A stretch of DNA of 64,000 bases, taken from the NCBI GenBank assembly GCA_018105865.1, contig CM030840.1, forward strand, positions 10,405,794 to 10,469,793, in the 5' to 3' direction. This document shows, piece by piece, positions 23,795 to 34,367 of this stretch. A program made the position numbers and the translations under genes. Source of the stretch: Metaphire vulgaris (lineage: Eukaryota > Annelida > Clitellata > Crassiclitellata > Megascolecidae). Under the pieces are notes generated by a model that was not told the origin of the DNA, searched no databases, and worked only from the letters and a program-made list of their open reading frames with translations. Positions within the stretch are counted from its first letter, which is position 1. Each line of letters opens with the position of its first letter.

Positions 23795-24287
23795 CATAAG
23801 GTGAAACCAATCTATATTCCAAATATCTTAGAATTCTTTCTGAGTTCTGAAATCATAAAATAATTTTTGCATTCATTCAATACTGCACCTGCAATTGCAT
23901 CTGCAAAACTGCACAAATTTCACAATTTGATGGATTTTAAATTGGCGAACTTAGTAATTTCCAGCCTTCCACCCAATAAATGAAAAACAAATGACTCTAG
24001 AAAAAAGGTCAGAGGCTAAATTGTAAATATGTAGTTTGATAAGTTGGTGCAACACCAAGATTTTAAAAGCCCATAATTCTGGATTAAATGTGATGTGTGA
24101 TATTCCTTTGCTTAGCATCAAAGAGTATATATAAAATCTTTTTAGGCCAATTGGATACACAATACTATAACTTTCCATTGGAAATCACATCAAACCAGTC
24201 TGCAATTAAGTCAACCATGGCAAATGTTACATGGATGGCACAATAAAGTCAAAACTAAATCAGACTTGTAATAATTTCACCTTTTAA
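23795..24287. other. CHAF1A intron 6 sequence, nothing recognised
   Basis: AT-rich; no frame or element end apart from the small TTAA element that follows. Confidence 0.5.
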
Positions 24288-24363
24288 CCCTTTGAAATCT
24301 AGCCTCCATAGCTATTAGGCTATATATGCCTCTCTGGTTTAGCAGCCTGCCCAGTTCAAAGGG
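24288..24363. mobile_element. 76-bp piggyBac-like micro-MITE
   Basis: Ends CCCTTTGAA and TTCAAAGGG, each next to TTAA (24284-24287, 24364-24367). No coding capacity. Confidence 0.6.
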
Positions 24364-24454
24364 TTAAATACAAAGCCTGCAGCACTCAATGTTCCACACA
24401 ACAATAAAGTAGTCTGTCAAACTCCATCTGTTCAAGTACAGAAACATTGCTTAC

Positions 24455-24609
24455 TCTTCTTTTTTTTTCTTTTCCTCTTCCTGCTGCTCAAGTCGTTTTT
24501 GACGCTCTTCATCTTTTTGCTTTTTCTTTTCTGTTTTCTCTTTTTCTCTTTCAAATTTCTCCCTTTCTTTCTGTACCTTGGCCTCTAAACGTTCACGCTC
24601 CCTTTGTTC
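24455..24609 (-). CDS. CHAF1A: CHAF1A exon 6 (KER domain core)
   Basis: 155 bases encoding an uninterrupted charged helix: EQRERERLEAKVQKEREKF, a central EKTEKKKQKDEERQKRLEQQ and a KKKKEE end. The composition and the LEAK and EEKRKK-type runs match the CHAF1A KER region. The acceptor is TGTAG, the donor GTAAGC, and the exon ends 2 bases into a codon completed by exon 7. Confidence 0.85.
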
Positions 24610-24832
24610 CTACAATAATGAACTTCAATAAGTACTTGGCTAAAACCTTTACTTCATATGCAAACTTATTAACAAAGTTAACTGCATATAAACTTCTACC
24701 AGTAATAAAGATGACATTCTCACTAAGGTTTAGGTACTAGAGAATAAAAAAATTTAAATACACAGATTACATATTGCACAGTACTAGTGGTAAACACGAC
24801 CTGGTAAACAAAGTAGAAAAAGAAGACAAAAA

Positions 24833-25249
24833 GGGGCTGTCCAATAATTATGACAACAATTTTTGGGCAATTTTTGACCCCCCCTTATCAACAACTGTCA
24901 ACTTTTAGTAACCCCCCATAATTATGTCAAAAATTTTTGATCCCCAACTAAGATCTGTGATGGGTCTCCCTAAAATGTTTAGAAGGTTATTATTTTTGTG
25001 GCAATGACCATTTTTCCCTTTCTTTTGTTCATCATGTGTCATAATGTGGTGATGATGACCTTGTTTTTTGCTTGTCAGGCTTTTTCCGTTGTAATAAATA
25101 GTATTCCATGAAATTTCCAATTTTTCATCATTTGTAAAAAAATTAAATTGCTGACGTCAACTTCTCTTGACCCCTTCCCCTTGTCAACAACTGTCAAACT
25201 TTTTCAAACCCCCTCCCCTATTTTGTTGACGTAATTAATGGACAGCCCC
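24833..25249. mobile_element. MITE with GGGGCTGTCCA ends (copy 1)
   Basis: Ends GGGGCTGTCCAATAATTATG and CGTAATTAATGGACAGCCCC. Subterminal repeats of TTGTCAACAACTGTCAA occur at both ends. It contains GATGACCTTGTTTTTTGCTT then GTCAG, the cross-family module. No clear target duplication. Copy 2 is at 43514-43880. Confidence 0.75.
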
Positions 25250-25470
25250 TAAGTAAAATCTCACAAATTCATATAGCACTTTGTTAAGTATTGTTGTACA
25301 GGTGCACTCCCTTTAATTCGCCACTCATTAATCCGCCAAATTTGTTAATCCACCAAAAATGTACAGAACGAATTCAATTCTGTTATAAAACTACTCGTTT
25401 ATCTGCCAATTCGCCAACCGCCAAAGCAATTGTGATCCCAACCAATTGACAGACTTGGAGTCGAGGCCAC

Positions 25471-25590
25471 AACTGTCGAGGCAAAATCGAGGCCAAGGCC
25501 GGGAGGTCCGAGGCCAAGGCCAGGAGGTCGAGGCCAAGGCCAAGGCCAGCAAGTCCGATCCAAGGCCAAATAGGTCCAAGTCAAGTTCAA
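25471..25590. repeat. GGCCAA-type hexamer array, left
   Basis: Imperfect tandem GAGGCCAAGGCC units with GGTCCGAGGCC and GGTCGAGGCC variants, inside the pogo-like element. Confidence 0.85.
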
Positions 25591-26867
25591 GGCCAGCAGA
25601 TATTTTTTGCATTTTTGGCCAAATTTTTAATTACATTTTGCCAATTTTTTTGCACATTTTACATTTATTTATTTATTTGTTACATTATTTCTTCATTTCC
25701 TTGGAGCCACGCCTTCTGCCCCCAAATGAAAAACAAATGTCATGAAAAAATGCAGAAGTGTTAAACTCTACAGTTTAATCCACAGTTGGTTATAAAGTTG
25801 GCAACTTGGAGGTTTAAGTTGAGGAGGGCCTACATCTGTGAGAGTGCCCAAGGCCTACGAAGATCTTAAAACCGCCCTGCAGTAACCACCTCAGTGGAAG
25901 GGATGTACATGGACAGTGGGGTAAAATCCCCCTTTCCTGCAAATCACCATGGCAGCTGATCAGGGCCAACACTCAATTTGGGCAGATTAAACGTCAAAAT
26001 ATTGGAATTTTTAACCCAAACAAATGCTGGGCCCCATACCCGAATATTGGCTGCCCTGGCTCCTTATGGATTAGCGCCCATGGCAGTAAAAGTCCAGTAC
26101 CTACTGTACTACCAACCATGTTTTAAAAATAAAATTAAAATACCTTTTGATGTTTTGTTTTCTGTTTGCCAGTCTCGTGTTTTATATCCAGATGTTTCTT
26201 GAACCCACTTGAAGTTCCTTTCTCTTTTTCACTTATTATTTCTCCCTTTCAATGCTTGCATTTAAACGGACCACTTTGTTCTTTCATTTATTATTTTGAA
26301 ATTGGTGAAAGCAAACTTCAAAATGCTAAAACTCATTTGTAACCATATTCTTTGCTTATAATTTTTACTTACAAACTTTAATAGCAATAGGTAGGCCTAC
26401 AGCAGAGATTGCTGTCACTACGGCACCGATTTCTTTTCCAAGAACCTACAACCTCCTTAAACAAAGCAGATACAGCCTCGCAGGGTGTCTCTGTTATACT
26501 TTAGAGACAATAAACCCCGCCCCCTGTGAAACTGTCAACTTTTAGTAACCTAGAACTGCTCTAAAATAGACCCCAACTATCCATTTAGGTTCAAAATGTT
26601 TAGTACTTTTATTAGCAAGAAACCCAATTATCTGGTCCAAATGCCTACTTCAATCCCTGAGGCAATGTTGACCTTGTTTTTTGGCAGCCTTGTCAATGCA
26701 AGCAACATAATTACTGTACAAAATACTAGAGCTTCAGGAATTCTCAGGGTCTACTGTTTGGATTGAACAGAGGACGTTTTGTTCAGATATTATTCGTCAC
26801 TTCAAACATTTTGAATCCCCGATTTTCTTGTTTAATTCCATGGTGAGGGCTTGGCCTCGTAGTAAAA

Positions 26868-27045
26868 GGCCGAGGACTTGTATCCCAGGCCAAGGCCAAG
26901 GACTTGTACCCGAGGCCAAGGCCAAGGCCAAGGCCAGCAGGTCCGAGGCCAAGGCCGAGGACTTGTATCCCGAAAAAAGGCCAAGGCCAAGGCCAGCGTT
27001 ATAAAACTACTCGAGGCGCTGCGAGGCCAAGGCCACGGCCTCGAG
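26868..27045. repeat. GGCCAA-type hexamer array, right
   Basis: GAGGCCAAGGCCAAGGCC units alternating with GAGGACTTGTA; same orientation and similar wording to the left array 1.3 kb away. Confidence 0.85.
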
Positions 27046-27924
27046 GACTCCCAAGTCTGCCAATTGATACATTTACTCCTTAATCCGCCAACCCACTAAA
27101 TTTCTGATAAAATCCATGGTCATTCATCAGTTTTGGTGGATTTACGAATTTAGCTTTCTGTTTTTCTATATATTGGTAACGTGTTTTAACAAATTTTGTA
27201 TCAATTTTGTATCATTCTAACCATTGGCAACAAAACGTAAACGGACAAAGTTAGGAATTGAAGAAAAATGCTACATACTGTATGTGTGTATAAAGTCAAA
27301 ACTCCTTAAGCAAAGCAAAAAGAAATTGCTGGTCACTTCAACTACGATCGTCATTTCGCCCCCCATCGCCAGACAAAATAAACCGGCTTTTTCATTAGAT
27401 TTACATACAGTAAACCATCATGACAACAAGTTCTGACTACTGAACGCATATAGCATGAAGTAACGTTTTTTGCGTGTAGAACTACAGTACAATGTACAGT
27501 GTACACTGTAAGAACTACAGCTATGCTTTTACAAGGAACAATACTGTAGCACAGCATATTGGTGTGTTTACTGTTTGTGTAGCGTATAGTTGTTTTGTTC
27601 ATGACAGTGTACCGGTATATACACTCCGCCCCATCAAAATACCTGTTTTCGCTAATCCGCCACATATGTTAATCCGCCAAAGTTTCAAAAAATGGGTTAT
27701 GGTGGATTAACGAGAGTGGACCTGTAGTCCAAATTTGAAGTAGCAATAAGACTACTTTTTATTGCATTATAAAAATGAAATTCAAACTGTTAGAGGTAAT
27801 TTGCAGGTGATATCAAATAGCACAATCCTAATTCTAACTTTAATTGCATATCACAAAAGCATCACTGAATAAAATTAAATGTTAATTAAAAATTTTTTCA
27901 GCAGGATTTCAAAACGTTTTAAAC

Positions 27925-27981
27925 CTTTTTTTCTTTCTTCTGCTGTTCCATCTCTTCTTTATGCTTCTTCCTTAATAGCTC
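27925..27981 (-). CDS. CHAF1A: CHAF1A exon 5 (KER domain, part)
   Basis: 19 codons, phase 0/0, encoding ELLRKKHKEEMEQQKKEKK. This is the start of the lysine/glutamate/arginine-rich long helix (KER) that in CAF-1 binds DNA and helps PCNA-dependent assembly. The acceptor is GTAG; the donor GTTTAA is weak but is preceded by AAG. Confidence 0.78.
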
Positions 27982-28060
27982 CTACCACCAAACGATATTA
28001 AATGTATCTTAGAAATAAATCTAGCATTTCAAAGCATGATAAATTCTACTGAAAAAAGTA

Positions 28061-28911
28061 CAGTATTTTTGCGCATATAAGATGCGGGTTATACGATTTT
28101 TACACAATTAGCCCTCTTGATGCATCTTATACTCGGGAGTGTCTTATCTAAATTTTTTGGAACACAAAGAACTAGCATCTAAGTCATCATCAATAAATAA
28201 ATCCAAGACTGCAAGTAGATGCAAGTAGAAATGGTGGAGGGAAATCCTTCCAATTCAAGGCTATCTCGCTGTCTGTCAGTATCTCTCTGTCTGTCTGTCT
28301 CTCCCACTCTCTCTGCCGGCAGTGACATTTAAGTGAATGAGGATTGTGATTAATCAGAATTCTGAATAGATTCCACAATAGACAGCTAAGCAACTTATGT
28401 GTAGACATTACACAGCGGTTGACAACAGTGGAGGGAAGCTTTTCCAATTCAAGGTGATCTCTCTTCTCTCTGTCTGTCTGTCTTTCTCTCAGCCGGCAGC
28501 GACATGGAAATTAAAGATGATTGTAATTGGTCAGGTGAGGCATGCAGGCATTGAAGAAAAACTCATCCATTTAATACAGGCAATATATCAGAAGTCAGAG
28601 AGTGCAGTGAAATTAGATACTGAAATGTCAGAATGGTTTAAGACAAATGTAGGACTGAGACAAGGATGCATGTTGTCTCCAACACTTTTCATTATCATTC
28701 TGGATGAGCAATGAACGTCTAGTTAAGGACACTTTCTAGTGTTTGAGCAACCTCTAAATGTCTCATCACTTGAAAAAAATTTCAACACAGTGTTTTTTCC
28801 ATGAACTGAACCATTTTGTGGGGTCAGACCGCATCTATCGCAAAAAAATTTTCATACCATTGACGTAAGGGACACCCTAATGTGGGCGCGTTTATATGTG
28901 CAAAAATATGG
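28061..28911. mobile_element. TA-flanked MITE with internal repeat units (copy 2)
   Basis: Termini CAGTATTTTTGCGCATATAA and, inverted, CCATATTTTTGCACATATAA, next to TA (28059-28060, 28912-28913). Two CCAATTCAAGG units (28248, 28443) about 195 bp apart, matching those of 3300-4126; 28061-28500 is highly similar to 3300-3760. The right part instead holds a LINE reverse-transcriptase fragment (28530-28714). Confidence 0.75.
28530..28714 (+). pseudogene. LINE RT fragment inside the MITE
   Basis: RHAGIEEKLIHLIQAIYQKS, then EWFKTNVGLRQGCMLSPTLF and IIILDE. The 'LRQGCxLSPTLF' block marks a LINE lineage different from the CR1-like copies and probably the same as 40625-41165. Confidence 0.8.
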
Positions 28912-28913
28912 TA

Positions 28914-29730
28914 CTGCAAAAGGTCCAGGGTCAGTTTGCTACAAAAGACATCAATGGTTACTTATGTTTCAATGCTGCCCATAACTGATGAGTCAACTTC
29001 TACATATGAAGGTAATGGCACAGTTATCATATCATATAGAAGTTGAGTGAGAATTCCTAAGTCTTGGTTTAGCAAATGAATAAACACACTAATCAAGGGT
29101 GCTCCTCATACAAGGTACTTGAAGAACTAGGAGGGGCAGTCTTGCAAGCAAGCAATTCTATAAGCTTGGTAAACAGTGCAAATCTTTAAGAAGGTGCCAT
29201 CCATATATTACATATGCAAACAATGCATATTTTCAAACCTTCATGTTGCACCCCATACATTTTCTGAGATCCCCATATGCGTACTCACAAATAAACTTCT
29301 CTACCCACAGTTGAAAAATGAATGTTTGCCATAGTCACAAGACATTTGTTTTACTATTAAATCAAGAGCTTTTTTAATATCAATGGCCCTGAGAAATCTT
29401 TGTTATCTTACTGCCCTAACTGCATGTTCGACTTACCACTGGATACTTCTGTTAGGCCACTACTCTCAAGCCTCACTACCCACAAAGGCAATGGAAGAGA
29501 TGTCTGAGGTGTCAGGATTACACCACGTCCGAGCTAAGAGGTGTCCAACAGATTCTGTACACACTCACATAAACACTGTCGTTTTGACTGTAAGCAGCAG
29601 TCTGTGAAGCTGTAGTATGCCTACTAAGGTTAGACACTGTCCATGTCTGCCTACATGAAAGTTCACCAAATTGACCGTCTAAATGCTTGCCTATCACCTC
29701 CTCCCCCCGCCAAGTCTGTTGGCCAATTAT
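28914..29730. other. CHAF1A intron 4 sequence, nothing recognised
   Basis: No terminal repeats or frames with recognisable similarity. Confidence 0.45.
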
Positions 29731-29734
29731 TTAA

Positions 29735-30767
29735 CCTTTTAAAGGGGGAATTAAATTTTTAAGTCATCCCCCCACGGGGGAATTAATTTTTGGAAAAGGC
29801 ATTCGTATGAAAACGTGAACATATACATTATAAACTTACTATATTTCAGGCTATATAGAAGCTAGAAAGATGCGGTTTGCACCGTTGTTGAGCATTTTTA
29901 TTGCTCTTTCTATCCATCCGTGCCAAAAGAAAAAAGTTGGGGGTAGGGACCACTCTACACCCCAAAATCGGACCCCTCCCCAACATTTTGTTCAAATTTT
30001 GATCAAAGGTCAATAGCAAAACGTCTTCAGCAGTAAACCCTTAAATGTGAGCAATAGAGTTCTAGAGGAGTGTAATTGGAACAGAATGGTGCAAAAATTT
30101 TGAAGATCGGACCATATTTGGGGTAATTATGAAGTTTCATACCCAAGTACCAATTGCTTGCTGAAATGACAATTACGCGAACGGATTTTCAATGTGAAAA
30201 ACCGAACAACTCGGTATATTTCAGGCTATATAGAAGCTAGAAAGATGCGGTTTGCACCATTGTTGAGAATTTTTATTGGGCTTTCGAACCATCCGTGCAA
30301 AAAAATTTTAGGGGTACGGTCCACTCTACACCCCAAAATCGGACCATGTCCAACAAAAAATTTTCAAAGCTCAATTTTCAAAAATGTTCAGCAGTGACCC
30401 CCAACTGTGAGCGAGAGAGTTTTAGAGGAGTGTAATTGGAACAGAATAGTGCAAAAATTTTGAAGATCGGACCATATTTGGTGTAGTTATGATTTATCTA
30501 GCCTCCGGCTGAAGATTTTTCCTATACATTTTCCAGCCTTGGTCAGTCTACAGTCAATATCTCTTGCATATATAGTCAATAATATCGAAAACAGTGCTGC
30601 CTCCTATCGAATAGATGGTAAATAAATCAATTGGCGCGTTGGATAAATGTAAAAATCGTATGTCCACGGTACACACATGCTTATCTAGTGCGCTGTTTAT
30701 AAACGGCGAACGCCGTTTGGATATGATTTTCCGCTGCCGTTTATAAATGGCGAATCCCTGAAAGAGG
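29735..30767. mobile_element. piggyBac-like non-autonomous element, copy B
   Basis: Ends CCTTTTAAAGG and (inverted) CCTCTTTCAGG at perfect TTAA duplications (29731-29734, 30768-30771). As in copy A, the block AGGCTATATAGAAGCTAGAA appears twice (29848, 30223), each followed by TTTTATTG and a GGACC-rich stretch. The right end has GTTTATAAACGGCGAACGCC and a second GCCGTTTATAAATGGCG, counterparts of the palindromes in copy A. Confidence 0.72.
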
Positions 30768-31166
30768 TTAACAACCATGTGAATCGCACGCAGCACATAC
30801 GCTGTGCCAACTCGGCTACGCCGCTGAGCCAGGTATTGCACGGGGTTCCACAGGGGTCCGTCCTGGGACCTATGCTCTACATGCTCTACATCGCTGACAT
30901 AGTGAGCATCGTTCAGCGGTTTGGATTGCATGCCCACCTCTATGCAGATGATACACAGGTCTACAGGAGCTGTTCCCCTGCGACAAGAGAACTGCTCCGT
31001 CAGAGAATCACGCTGTGCTTGACAGAGTTGTCTAAGTGGCTGAGGTCACATCGGCTACAGCTCAATGCTGCTAAGACCGAGGTCCTTTGGTTGGCTGCTG
31101 AAAGGCAGAAACATTTGATACCGTCGGTTCTAGGGCAATTCGGAGATGGACAATTCGGAGTAAAGA

Positions 31167-31319
31167 GCAAAAAGCAAAGTTTCACTGAGTTTAAAAGTTA
31201 AAGTTCAAAAATATGTCTATATGTCTATAACCATAACCCTAAACCTAACCCATATGTCGGATGAAACCCATAAGTCGGTCACCCCATTTATTTAAACTAA
31301 GTGAAACTTTGCTTTTTGC
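31167..31319. mobile_element. 153-bp MITE with GCAAAAAGCAAAGTTTCACT ends
   Basis: Left GCAAAAAGCAAAGTTTCACT and right AGTGAAACTTTGCTTTTTGC are inverted repeats of about 28 bp. CAATTCGGAG is duplicated just before the left end. It interrupts the LINE between its PSV and IDGIEV codons. It contains ATAACCCTAAACCTAACCC, telomere-like on the opposite strand. Confidence 0.7.
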
Positions 31320-31453
31320 ATCGACGGAATTGAAGTGCAGTCGGTGTCATCGGTGCGAAACCTCGGGATATTCCTGGATAGTACCATATCAATGAAGACA
31401 CATGTGGCGAAGACTGGCTGTATGCTTCAATGCCCTCAAGCTGATTAGAAGTA

Positions 31454-31641
31454 CAGTGAAACCCGCTTAATTCCATAGGTGCCGTACAAGCCTTTGCTTA
31501 TGCGATTAACTGGGCTATGCGAATAGCCGGGGATGTCTGATAATTAAATGTACACACGAAACACTGGTTTGGGTTTTTATGTTGTTATGTGATTATGCGG
31601 GTTATGCAATTAAGCGGTATGCGATTAAGTGGGATCCACTG
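31454..31641. mobile_element. 188-bp pogo/Tigger-like MITE
   Basis: Ends CAGTGAAACCCGCTTAATTC and ATTAAGTGGGATCCACTG, left flank TA, right flank CA. It interrupts the LINE reading frame just before ALKTMVSTLVLTKLDYG. Confidence 0.65.
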
Positions 31642-32154
31642 CACTCAAAACAATGGTCTCCACTCTGGTGTTGACCAAATTAGATTATGGCAATGCTACC
31701 CTGGTCGGAATACGGAAAAACCTTCTAAATCTTCAGTCTGTTCTGAACGCTGCTACCCGTATGATCTGCCATATTCCACCAGGTGAACACGTAATTCCAT
31801 TGCTTCGTGATTTGCAATCGCTTCGTGTTTTGCACTGGCTATCAGCGTCAGAAAGAATCCACTTCAAGCTTGTGTTATTAGCCTACTGATGCCTGAACGG
31901 TGTCAGCCCTGCAACGCCTGAGATCTGCCCGATCCACCTCACTGGTCGTCCCGAGGATGTGCCTTCGAACTGTTGGTGATCACGCATTCCCTATGGCCAC
32001 GTCAAGAGCGTGGAACTGTCTACCTTCAACTATGCAACTTTTCTCCATCGCTCAACACCTTCAAAGAAAAACAAAACCTGGCTATTCCGCAGGAGCTACT
32101 TGTGATTTCTTGTGTTTTTGTAATGTGTTCATGCAGTTCTTATAGAACGAGTTA

Positions 32155-32350
32155 CCACATTAATCAGAACGTTGTAATAATAATAGTAACAATTCTCATG
32201 AGTGGTTTTTTAATTGTTACATATGTTATATATAAATTTGTTTGTGCGTACATACACATTTAGTCGAGAACCCTCCCCGTACGCATCTGTGCACAAAATC
32301 TCCTAAATCCGTGACCCCCTCCTAGTGCATACGCAATATATGTATAGACC
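32155..32350. repeat. Fragment related to the interior of the 17486-18726 hAT
   Basis: TTTTTAATTGTTACATA(T/G)G followed by TTTGTGCGTACATACACATT and CCCTCCCCGTACGCA. The same order appears in 41180-41440, and 17920-17965 shares the TTTTTAATTGTTACATAGGC part. Confidence 0.45.
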
Positions 32351-32402
32351 CAACATGGGTAATGTGCTTGTGAATGCAATGAAGTAAAGGGTCACTCTAA
32401 GT

Positions 32403-33022
32403 CAGTGGTTCTTAACCTGGGGTACCCGTACCTCTTAGGGGTACTTGAAGGACACTGTGGGGTACCATTTTAAAGACTTACTTCAATGTACTCTGTACAC
32501 TGTACAAATAATGTAGGAATTTTTTACTAGATTAGAAATTATACAAGAAAACCTCACTTTCCGGCATGTGCATAATCTGTGGCAGAAGTATGTTGCAGTT
32601 TATAATAAGCTTTAATATAGGCCTATTGCAGACGGTGGCGTAGCGAGGGAGGGCAGAGGGGGCGAGCGCCCCAGGCGGCATTTGCCCTAGGGGCGGCATT
32701 TTCGAGATTTCCTAATTTTTTATAATTATTATGGTTTTTTGCTTGTCAAACTTTTTTAGAGACTCGATAACTTTTAAAAAATTTTTTTGCTTGGCAGACT
32801 TTTTTAAAGACTTGATTGGTAACGTTTTTTCCAGAAAATTTTGAAATTTTTCCATCGCGAAAAGGTGGTCCTTTTTATTTTCGCCCCAGGCGGCACTTTG
32901 CCTAGCTATGCCACTGATTGCAGAGCATAAACTTTAGTCCTCAGATAAAGTACTTTGCCTTCCTTTACTTGTTTCAGAGGTATGTTATCATAAGAAGGTC
33001 TTAACCTTCTTATGAACCACTG
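32403..33022. mobile_element. hAT element, 620 bp, host of a nested MITE
   Basis: Ends CAGTGGTTCTTAACCTGG and (inverted) CAGTGGTTCATAAGAAGG, flanked by CTCTAAGT (32395-32402) and CTCTAAAT (33023-33030), 7 of 8 identical. Contains the insertion at 32633-32916. Confidence 0.8.
32633..32916. mobile_element. 284-bp hAT MITE (CAGTGGCGTAGCG family), nested
   Basis: Ends CGGTGGCGTAGCGAGGG and CTAGCTATGCCACTG, perfect 8-bp duplications ATTGCAGA (32625-32632, 32917-32924). Exactly as long as the copy at 39435-39718. Carries two copies of the TTTTTTGCTTGTCA module. Confidence 0.88.
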
Positions 33023-33436
33023 CTCTAAATAGAACACTGATTTTAAACAGAAAATTTAGTATAAACTCTATAACTAGAAAATGTGAAGACATCTGTTGTA
33101 GCTTTGAGTTTAAATAGAGTGTAGCTGAAGATAAACTTTCTAATTTTAAAACAGTCAATATTTCAAAAATGTGAAAATGACTGACATAAGAAGTGTAAAA
33201 ATACTGCATGAAACAGAATAATAGAATCCATTATTATAGTTTTCTTTTAACAGCCCAGTTTGTGAAATTATTGCATGTGTAAAAATTACTCTTAATAGGA
33301 CTTTAAACTTAATTATTTTTTATTATGCAATGGCATGTTTGACCAGGATTTTTAACTCCAAGGAGAAGTACGGTTATTGAAAGGATAAGTGCAAGTATAC
33401 TTCTGCGTGTAGAGAGCTAATAAGTAGGTTATGTAA

Positions 33437-33800
33437 TCAAAAGTGATGAACAACTGAACATATGTGATTGATCACCATAAAGCTGATAATAAATAGATGA
33501 ACCTGAAAGAAGTGATCCAAAAGTGACATGGAGTATAAAGTGAAAAGGTGGACCAAGAACAAATCCTTGAGGAACACAAAGTTCATCTTAACTGAAAGTA
33601 AGTGAATGCCATTACAATAATTATAGACAATCTCTGTATAATTTTGAAGATATGATTTAAACCATTCCAAAGCAATACCCAATATCACAAACTGGTTTTC
33701 AAGTCTATGGAGAAAAATTGCATGGTGTATTGGACCAAATGCTGCTAACAAATCTCACAAACAGCATCACGCAATTGTCAGTGGCAGACATTTTTTTATG
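33437..33800 (-). mobile_element. LINE RT fragment, heavily decayed
   Basis: Minus strand: HAIFLHRLENQFVILGIALE then WFKSYLQNYTE matches the 'HxILLxRLxxxxGIxGxALxWFxSYLxxRT' block of CR1-like RTs. Frameshifts thereafter. Confidence 0.7.
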
Positions 33801-34175
33801 AACACCCAGAAGAGCAGCTTCAATTGAATGAATTATGGCAAACAATGTTAGCAAATTGGGATGCTTTAAATGATGGAAGAAGTTGCTGGTGCTTAAGAAT
33901 ATTATTATAGCAAAAATTGCTTTCAAAATTAATTGTATAAAAACTAATTTCTTGATTTATTTAAGAAGTACAACCATTATACCAGTACAACCATTGTACC
34001 AGTTGCTAAAACCCTGCTTTAAAGCATCTGCCAGATGAGTTCACACATTTCAATTTTGCCAGCTTTTGCTGATAATTACCAGTATTCCCACTGCCCTGTC
34101 TTGAAAAATACTTTTAGCTATGCAAAAACCATCCTACTCTGAAAAAAGCAATACACTAGAAGTATTCTAGTTTAC

Positions 34176-34211
34176 CTTTTGTTCAAGTTTCAGCTTTTTA
34201 AGTAATGGACC
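34176..34211 (-). CDS. CHAF1A: CHAF1A exon 4 (12-codon micro-exon)
   Basis: A 36-base exon, phase 0 at both ends, encoding GPLLKKLKLEQK between a TTTTAG acceptor and a GTAAAC donor. It begins the basic/charged run that leads into the KER domain. It is bounded by large TE-filled introns of 1.9 and 6.2 kb. Small size lowers confidence, but phase and charge composition fit. Confidence 0.68.
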
Positions 34212-34367
34212 CTAAAAGAAATATTTAAACCAACGAGTTTGCATAAATTAGGTAATAATTAAAAAGTAATTACTATCACTACAGTAACAAAACCTGCAGC
34301 AGTTGCCTCACAATGTTAACTGCACAATACTATTTATATCACGAGTCTGGTAACTAGAAATAGCAAT

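Larger units (their letters stand above)
25299..27724. mobile_element. pogo/Tigger-like element with TA duplication, 2.4 kb
   Basis: Ends CAGGTGCACTCCCTTTAATT and (inverted) CAGGTCCACTCTCGTTAATC, each next to TA (25297-25298, 27725-27726). Subterminal AATCCGCCAA copies occur at both ends. At 27224 a plus-strand frame ATKRKRTKLGIEEKCYIL resembles the N-terminal CENP-B-type helix-turn-helix of Tigger transposases; nothing downstream is coding. Two GGCCAA hexamer arrays lie near the ends. Confidence 0.7.
30776..32150 (+). mobile_element. LINE (CR1/L2-like) copy, split by two MITEs
   Basis: LHGVPQGSVLGPMLYMLYIA (30837), YADDTQVYRSCSPATRELLR (30942), LNAAKTEVLWLAAERQKHLI; insertion 31128-31320; VQSVSSVRNLGIFLDSTISM (31339); insertion 31454-31641; TLVLTKLDYGNATLVGIRKN (31666), HVIPLLRDLQSLRVLHWLSA; then decayed C-terminus to about 32150. 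Confidence 0.85.

Noticed and set aside
29383..29607. 74-codon plus-strand frame
   Set aside because: No similarity, no splice signals in register, AT-rich intron context.
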